Shown here piece by piece: positions 39,591-44,210 of a DNA stretch of 44,210 nt; within the stretch, counting starts at the first letter, position 1, and each line of letters begins with the position of its first letter. The stretch comes from CAYVTD01 sp964577665. Lineage in GTDB: Bacteria > Bacteroidota > Ignavibacteria > Kapaibacteriales > UBA2268. The position numbers and the translations under genes were made by a program. Where the stretch lies: NCBI GenBank assembly GCA_964577665.1, contig CAZOBD010000012.1:1-44210 (forward strand). The letters are read 5' to 3'. The notes under the pieces are model-generated. The model did not search any database, had not been told where the DNA came from, and saw only the letters and a list, made by a program, of their open reading frames with translations.

Positions 39591-41249
39591 TTACCGAAGC
39601 TGTGATATTTTCAAAGCATCGGGGAAATGCTCCAATGCCCTGTTGAACTGATTGTCTATTGTAAGGAAAACTTCCGTAGCTCTTTCCTGCCCCCATATAT
39701 CTTTTGCTATATTGGACTTAATTGATGTTTTAATGAAATCCTCATCAACGGAATAGTCTTCTTCTGACCATTCCACTTCGGCTGCTTCCACGATAGTTTT
39801 GAAATCGGCGATCATTTCGGGAGTAATATCAAAAGTTCTGAGAAAATTCTTGAAATCGTGTTCATATTCTCTTTTCACTTCCATGCCGTGTTCTTTCATG
39901 TAGATATTAACATACTGAAAGAAAAGGTTCTTCCTGCGAATGTGGACGCTCATGTCGGTGATAGTATCCTGATTAATTATAATATCTGGAGTGATGCCCC
40001 CGCCTCCAAAAACTATTCTGCCGGTTTTTGTGTAATAAAGCGGGAGAGAGTCCAGGTTAATCCTGTTTTCTTCGTCTTCAATTTCTTCATTATGTTTTTC
40101 AACCTGTTTTTTTATTTTGGCGTAAGTATTTTCAAGATATGAACCTTCATCAAGCTCAAATCTGCCTACGAGTTTTCGGTATTTTTTTTCGTCTTCCATC
40201 GGACGCTGTATGCACCTGCCGGAAGGAGTATAATATTTTGAAATTGTGAGTCTGTATGCAGAGCCGTCAGGAAGGCTGTACTGCCTTTGCACGACGCCTT
40301 TGCCAAACGATGTTTCGCCGACTACCAAGCCTCTGTCGAGGTCCTGCACCGCACCTGCTACGATTTCGCTGGCAGAGGCACTGCTGCGGTTAAGCATTAC
40401 TATCAGAGGTATCTTTTCATAATCGCCGCTGCCTTCGCTGAGGAAATATTCGGTGAATTCCGGTCTTCTTCCCATAGTATAAACGATAGTGTCGCCGTAA
40501 GGGAGAAAATCATTTGCCATCTGAAAAGCCTGATTGAGATAACCCCCGGGATTGCTGCGAAGGTCTAAAACGAGCTTTTTCATGCCCTGTCTTTTCATTT
40601 GGCGGAGAGCAGTTAAAAGCTCGCGGTGGGTAGTAGCTGAAAAACGGTTTACCTTTATTATGCCGATGTCTGTACCGTCCTTTATAAAAGAAGCATCTAC
40701 GCTGTTCAGAGGTATTTTATCGCGGGTGATTTCATAGCGGAGCAGATCGGGCGATCCCCATCGTTTTATTTCTACTATTACGACAGTACCTTTAGGTCCT
40801 TTCAGCTTTTTCGGAACCTCGGCACGTTCTATACCTACTGCATCGACGGAATCAATAGTTACGATTTTGTCCCCTGCAATAATGCCGAGTTTATCGCTGG
40901 GACCTCCCGGTATCGGATGCACAATAGTAATAGTATCTTCTATAATGTCAAACTGCACTCCAATGCCTTCGAAACTGCCCTGAAAATCTTCCTTTACGCT
41001 TTTCATGTCTTCTGCGGAAATGTAAACGCTGTGCGGATCAAGCTCTTTCAGCATTCCTTTTACCGCATCTTCCACCAATTTTCCTTTGTCGGTATCTTCT
41101 ATGTAATTGCGCTCTATATTGTTGAGCACCTGCTCGAATTTTTGCTCGTAGGTGAAACCTCTGTTATCAAGTGAAAGCAGGGGTTGAAAAATAAAACTGA
41201 AAAATAGTATGGAAAACATTATCCCGAATGTAATCAAAAATCGTCTCAT
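39591..41249 (-). CDS. S41-family C-terminal processing protease
   Basis: A 552-residue periplasmic serine protease. Signal anchor at 1-25 (FLITFGIMFSILFFSFIFQP). A PDZ domain (about 85-170: GSFEGIGVQFDI, PSDKLGIIAGDKIVTIDSVD). The catalytic Ser is in LNRSSASASEIVAGAVQD (about 289) and the base Lys in VGETSFGKGVVQ (about 313). A C-terminal extension (about 350-552) with helical and VTPDI-like GGGITPDIIINQDT segments is typical of Bacteroidota CtpA/Prc proteins. TTGGAGAC lies before the ATG. A TACATTTG on the minus strand at 41299-41306 is a possible -7 element, but no TTG is at the right distance. Confidence 0.93.
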   Translation of the reverse strand: MRRFLITFGIMFSILFFSFIFQPLLSLDNRGFTYEQKFEQVLNNIERNYIEDTDKGKLVEDAVKGMLKELDPHSVYISAEDMKSVKEDFQGSFEGIGVQFDIIEDTITIVHPIPGGPSDKLGIIAGDKIVTIDSVDAVGIERAEVPKKLKGPKGTVVIVEIKRWGSPDLLRYEITRDKIPLNSVDASFIKDGTDIGIIKVNRFSATTHRELLTALRQMKRQGMKKLVLDLRSNPGGYLNQAFQMANDFLPYGDTIVYTMGRRPEFTEYFLSEGSGDYEKIPLIVMLNRSSASASEIVAGAVQDLDRGLVVGETSFGKGVVQRQYSLPDGSAYRLTISKYYTPSGRCIQRPMEDEKKYRKLVGRFELDEGSYLENTYAKIKKQVEKHNEEIEDEENRINLDSLPLYYTKTGRIVFGGGGITPDIIINQDTITDMSVHIRRKNLFFQYVNIYMKEHGMEVKREYEHDFKNFLRTFDITPEMIADFKTIVEAAEVEWSEEDYSVDEDFIKTSIKSNIAKDIWGQERATEVFLTIDNQFNRALEHFPDALKISQLR

Positions 41250-41359
41250 TGCGTCTCCAATTTATACTTTTATAAAAATCTCTTTTTTGTTTTTATATCA
41301 AATGTATAGAGTGTGAAAATAAAATAATATTTTATTATCTTTTTGTAATAGAGTAATAT

Positions 41360-41390
41360 TTGTAAATGACTTAAGCTAAAACTATATTTG
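41360..41390 (+). promoter_or_regulatory. Promoter of the DHOD-like gene
   Basis: TTG (41360-41362), 20 bases, TATATTTG (41383-41390); same spacing as both tRNA promoters. The 59 bases to the ATG at 41450 make a plausible leader. Confidence 0.75.
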
Positions 41391-41449
41391 ATACGTTTAG
41401 TTTTTTTAATTATCGTAAATCAATATGTACCATCAATTTTGAATTTATT

Positions 41450-42436
41450 ATGGCAGACCTCAGTACCAATTACCTCGGATTGAAACTCCGAAACCCTTTT
41501 ATTGTCGGAAGTTCCGGTTTGACTGAATCATTGGAGGGAATTCAGGAACTCGAGAAAAACGGAGCCGGCGCAGTAGTATTAAAATCTCTTTTTGAAGAAG
41601 AAATAATCGCCGAGATGAAGAAGCAGGAAGAAGAAATGAAAAATCCGGCTGTCCTTTATCCCGAAATGTGGGACTATTTCGACTATGATGATATCGAAGA
41701 CAGCGTAACAAATTATCTTGGTTTGATATCCGGCTGTAAAAAGCATGTGGGTATTCCTGTTATTGCAAGTATAAACTGCGTCAGTTCGGATGAATGGCCC
41801 GTTTTCGCAAAAAGAATACAAAATGCCGGCGCCGATGCGCTTGAGCTAAATGCTTTTGTGCTTCCTTCCGATTTTAACCGCACGGGTCCGGACAATGAAA
41901 AAGTATATTTCGATATAATCGAAAAAGTAAAGAAAGAAGTGGACCTGCCTGTATCGCTGAAAATAAGTTATTATTTTTCTAATCTGGGCAGCATGGTTCA
42001 AAAACTATCCGAAACCGGTATCGAGGGACTTGTTCTTTTCAACAGATTCTGGAGCCCCGATTTCGACATAGACAAGATGACAGTCGTTCCTTCATTCGTG
42101 CTCAGCAATCCCGGGGATCTGGCAATATCCCTTCGCTGGACAGCCATTCTTGCAAACCGTGTTTCCTGCGACATAGCAGCTTCTACAGGAGTTTACGACG
42201 GCGCTTCGCTTATCAAGCAGATTCTTGCAGGTGCCAATGCGGTTCAGGTTGTGTCCGCCCTTTACAAAAACGGAGCGGATTACATCGGTACTATGCTGAA
42301 AGAATTGGAGATATGGATGGATGACAACGATTTTGCCTCAATAGAAGATTTCCGCGGTAAGATGAGCCAAGACAAGAGCAGCAACCCCGCGGCATACGAA
42401 CGGGGCCAGTTTATGAAGCATTTTCGCGCAAAATGA
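41450..42436 (+). CDS. Dihydroorotate dehydrogenase-like protein
   Basis: A 328-residue FMN-binding TIM-barrel protein related to class 1 dihydroorotate dehydrogenase. N-terminal MADLSTNYLGLKLRNPFIVG and the FMN region AASTGVYDGASLIKQILAGANAVQVVSAL (discontinuous) are DHOD-like. The active-site loop differs: class 1 enzymes have NxSCPN, with Cys as base, whereas here it is ELNAFVLPSDFN, without Cys or Ser in that place. A true PyrD role is therefore doubtful; a related flavoenzyme of unknown substrate is more likely. It has its own promoter and is not in a pyrimidine operon (pyrF is 11 kb away). Confidence 0.88.
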   Translation: MADLSTNYLGLKLRNPFIVGSSGLTESLEGIQELEKNGAGAVVLKSLFEEEIIAEMKKQEEEMKNPAVLYPEMWDYFDYDDIEDSVTNYLGLISGCKKHVGIPVIASINCVSSDEWPVFAKRIQNAGADALELNAFVLPSDFNRTGPDNEKVYFDIIEKVKKEVDLPVSLKISYYFSNLGSMVQKLSETGIEGLVLFNRFWSPDFDIDKMTVVPSFVLSNPGDLAISLRWTAILANRVSCDIAASTGVYDGASLIKQILAGANAVQVVSALYKNGADYIGTMLKELEIWMDDNDFASIEDFRGKMSQDKSSNPAAYERGQFMKHFRAK

Positions 42437-42472
42437 TTTCTAATATTTTCAATAGGCGTCATATAAAAATAT

Positions 42473-42500
42473 TTGTAAATATTTCCAGTCTATAATATTG
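42473..42500 (+). promoter_or_regulatory. Weak promoter candidate before the aspartic protease gene
   Basis: TTG (42473-42475), 17 bases, TAATATTG (42493-42500), one base off TAnnTTTG. The leader to the ATG would be 43 bases. Confidence 0.35.
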
Positions 42501-42543
42501 TAGTTAAAAGGTTATAAGATTTTATTTATAATCCGGATAAAAT

Positions 42544-42927
42544 ATGGGAATGTTCAAAAAAAGAGTAAAAGTTTCAAATCCATACGATGCTTCAAAATAT
42601 TTTGAAGAGGATTTTTGGATTGATACAGGCGCACTTTACTCGCTTATACCGGGTAACCGTCTTGAAGCTATTGGTTTTGAGCCTGAGGGAACTAAAAATA
42701 TTATTCTTGCTGACGGTAGAACCGACAGAAAGCTTTTCGGATCTTGTAAATTTGAGATAGACGGATTAGCGGATAAAATAAGCTGCCCTGTTATAGCCGG
42801 TTCTGACGAGTCGTTGTTTCTACTTGGCGCTACTGCACTTGAAAATTTTGCAGTGGAAGCAGACCCGGTAAACAAAACTCTGAATCCGATATATGCCATA
42901 ATCGGCGGATTCAGGGCGTCAATCTGA
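42544..42927 (+). CDS. Retropepsin-like (clan AA) aspartic protease
   Basis: A 127-residue single-lobe aspartic protease-like protein. The active-site motif is WIDTGALYSLIP (Asp near residue 27), with a hydrophobic flap-like strand and the second motif ALENFAVEADP preceded by LLGATALE, the form seen in bacterial clan AA families. It has no signal peptide or membrane segment, so it may be a cytosolic homodimer. Substrate unknown. Followed by the tRNA-Cys promoter after 10 bases, so it is probably a single-gene unit. Confidence 0.85.
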   Translation: MGMFKKRVKVSNPYDASKYFEEDFWIDTGALYSLIPGNRLEAIGFEPEGTKNIILADGRTDRKLFGSCKFEIDGLADKISCPVIAGSDESLFLLGATALENFAVEADPVNKTLNPIYAIIGGFRASI

Positions 42928-42937
42928 AAATTTATTT

Positions 42938-42968
42938 TTGGAAAAGCGGAATAAATATATTATCTTTG
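42938..42968 (+). promoter_or_regulatory. Promoter of tRNA-Cys
   Basis: TTG (42938-42940), 20 bases, TATCTTTG (42961-42968). The tRNA begins 12 bases after the last G, as for the initiator tRNA. Confidence 0.85.
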
Positions 42969-42979
42969 AAGTCCCTAAA

Positions 42980-43050
42980 GGTGCCATGGCCGAGTGGTTA
43001 GGCAGCGGTCTGCAAAACCGCGTACGTTGGTTCGATTCCGACTGGCACCT
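42980..43050 (+). tRNA. tRNA-Cys (anticodon GCA)
   Basis: 71-nt cloverleaf: acceptor GGTGCCA/TGGCACC, D arm GGCCGAGTGGTTAGGC, anticodon arm GCGGT-CTGCAAA-ACCGC and T arm GTTGG-TTCGATT-CCGAC. Discriminator is T, as in most tRNA-Cys. CCA is not encoded. CTCTTTTTTT follows immediately and may end transcription. Confidence 0.97.
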
Positions 43051-43087
43051 CTTTTTTTATGTTTAATCATTGATTTGGAAATACTTA

Positions 43088-43651
43088 ATGGGAACGACCT
43101 CAGATTTAAGACCGGGAGCAATTATAAAATACAACGGCGAAAATGCCGTTGTTTTAGAATCAGAGCACCGCACACCCGGCAATCTTCGAGCTTTCTATCA
43201 GGTAAAAATGCGCATTCTACGCACGGGCAAGCTTATGGAAAACCGATTCCGCTCCGGAGAAAACATTGATTTTGTAAGGGTTGAGCGGCACGATTACCAA
43301 TACATTTACAACGACGGGATGAACTACTATTTTATGAACATGCAGAATTACGAACAGATACCCGTCGATGCCGATATGATAGGTGATAAGATTAATTTTA
43401 TGAAAGAAAACCAGGAAGTAGGCCTTCTTTTTGAAGACGAGACCCTTCTTGATGTCGATGTGCCTCCTCATGTTAATCTCGAAGTTACTCACACCGAGCC
43501 GGGCTTGAAGGGCGACACCGCAACAAATGTAATGAAACCCGCCACTCTTGAAACCGGTGTGGAAGTGCAGGTACCTCTGTTTATCAATGAAGGCGACATT
43601 GTCCGCGTTGACACTAAAACCGGCACATACGTTGAGCGCGTAAAAGATTAG
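43088..43651 (+). CDS. efp: Elongation factor P
   Basis: Relieves ribosome stalling at polyproline. The 187-residue product starts at ATG 43088 (MGTTSDLRPGAIIKYNG); the TTG upstream at 43070 is unlikely. Three beta-barrel domains: KOW-like (1-65), OB1 (about 66-128, YQYIYNDGMNYYFMN) and OB2 (about 130-187, HTEPGLKGDTATNVMKPATL, NEGDIVRVDTKTGTYVERVK). At the tip loop the sequence is TPGNLRAF: N32 takes the place of E. coli K34 (PGKGQAF), so the usual lysine modification cannot occur. 41 bp before accB, an order common in bacteria. Confidence 0.95.
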   Translation: MGTTSDLRPGAIIKYNGENAVVLESEHRTPGNLRAFYQVKMRILRTGKLMENRFRSGENIDFVRVERHDYQYIYNDGMNYYFMNMQNYEQIPVDADMIGDKINFMKENQEVGLLFEDETLLDVDVPPHVNLEVTHTEPGLKGDTATNVMKPATLETGVEVQVPLFINEGDIVRVDTKTGTYVERVKD

Positions 43652-43692
43652 TCAAAAAAATACAAAAATTTTGAAAATAATTTGAGATAGCC

Positions 43693-44169
43693 ATGCTTGA
43701 CTTAAATTACCTTAAAAGACTGTTCAAGTTATTTGACGACAGCAAAGCTGATGAATTTGAAATTGAAGAGGAAGGCGTTAAGCTGAGGTTAGCCCGGCAT
43801 GCTCCCGAAAAAGCTGATATTCAGTATATGCCCGTACAGGCGCCCGCAGTTGCTCATCAAACTGTGCCTGAGCATCACGAATCTGCCAAACCTGCTTCTT
43901 CAGAAGCCTCAGAAGCTGCTGACGATGGTTTGCATACAGTAAACTCTCCTATGGTCGGCACTTTTTACCGCGCTCCTTCCCCTGACAGCGACCCTTTCGT
44001 AGAAACAGGCGGAAAAGTAGGCCCCGGCACCACGCTTTGCATAATAGAAGCAATGAAGCTGATGAACGAAATAGAATGCGACATAGCGGGAACTGTTGTT
44101 AAGATTCTCGTGGAAAATTCTCAGCCGGTAGAGTTCAATCAGCCCTTATTCCTCATCAAACCCGATTAG
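43693..44169 (+). CDS. accB: Acetyl-CoA carboxylase biotin carboxyl carrier protein
   Basis: Carries carboxybiotin in fatty-acid synthesis. The 158-residue protein has an N-terminal segment (MLDLNYLKRLFKLFDDSKAD), a flexible Ala/Pro/Glu/His linker (about 38-80) and a C-terminal biotinyl domain with the biotin site EAMKLMNEIE (K122) and SPMVGTFYRAPSPDSDPFVE. It follows efp by 41 bp. accC usually comes next and would lie just beyond the window end. Confidence 0.95.
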   Translation: MLDLNYLKRLFKLFDDSKADEFEIEEEGVKLRLARHAPEKADIQYMPVQAPAVAHQTVPEHHESAKPASSEASEAADDGLHTVNSPMVGTFYRAPSPDSDPFVETGGKVGPGTTLCIIEAMKLMNEIECDIAGTVVKILVENSQPVEFNQPLFLIKPD

Positions 44170-44210
44170 AATTTCTTTAAAGAATATCTTGTAAAAAATC
44201 ATAAGATAAT

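Overview
The window reads as chromosomal DNA of a low-to-mid GC member of the Bacteroidota/Chlorobi/Ignavibacteriota (FCB) assemblage, most likely an Ignavibacteria-like lineage. Evidence from the sequence: both tRNA genes and one protein gene carry a TTG-N20-TAnnTTTG promoter, the form used by the Bacteroidota-type primary sigma factor; many genes start without a clear Shine-Dalgarno site; a secreted protein ends in a 'PNPFNP' FlgD-like C-terminal module typical of this group; and there are S9-peptidase and serine-palmitoyltransferase-like genes of Bacteroidota type. The lineage is inference, since no rRNA lies in the window. I see no prophage, insertion sequence, CRISPR array or conjugative element.

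Layout. 1-2705 (-): valS, cut by the window start. 2706-3310: a 193-bp tandem intergenic repeat array. 3639-4781 (+): a coiled-coil lipoprotein and a coiled-coil LysM protein, closed by a terminator. 4931-5430 (-): a multiply broken 5' fragment of an S9 peptidase lipoprotein gene. 5538-12927 (+): YjbQ-family protein, pheT, a 596-aa coiled-coil protein, pdxB and an M20 dipeptidase. 13315-14646 (+): a thiol-redox cluster (thioredoxin, an unannotated 57-aa protein, 2-Cys peroxiredoxin) with a dyad operator candidate and an internal terminator. 14804-22945 (-): GT4 glycosyltransferase, five-PAS hybrid histidine kinase, CheB, and a zinc/manganese-type ABC transporter (znuB, znuC, znuA order along the plus strand). 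23071-26046 (+): a large secreted FG-GAP-like protein. 26049-31856 (-): PHP-glycosyltransferase fusion, queD, pyrF, M48 protease lipoprotein, truA. 32115-33104 (+): aldo/keto reductase. 33314-37728 (-): metallo-beta-lactamase-fold protein, CheR-like methyltransferase, aspartase with an N-terminal cyclic-nucleotide-type domain, serine-palmitoyltransferase-like enzyme. 37988-38060 (+): initiator tRNA-Met. 38324-41249 (-): DUF3108-like protein and an S41 C-terminal protease. 41450-44169 (+): DHOD-like protein, a retropepsin-like aspartic protease, tRNA-Cys, efp, accB.

How it fits together. Most genes are housekeeping (valS, pheT, truA, efp, accB, pyrF, pdxB, queD, tRNAs) set among envelope and signalling genes. 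The accessory signal lies between the genes: a mosaic family of intergenic repeats in which a shared scaffold ('AATCATCCCC ... TTTCATCTGTTTATTTT') carries interchangeable palindromic modules. One copy abuts the valS start codon, and another marks the exact truncation point of the S9 peptidase pseudogene. The most unusual proteins are the cNMP-domain/aspartase fusion, which lacks the canonical phosphate-binding Arg, and the PHP-glycosyltransferase fusion. The best regulatory leads are the redox cluster dyad and attenuator-like terminator, and a 13-bp dyad found three times inside the zinc operon.
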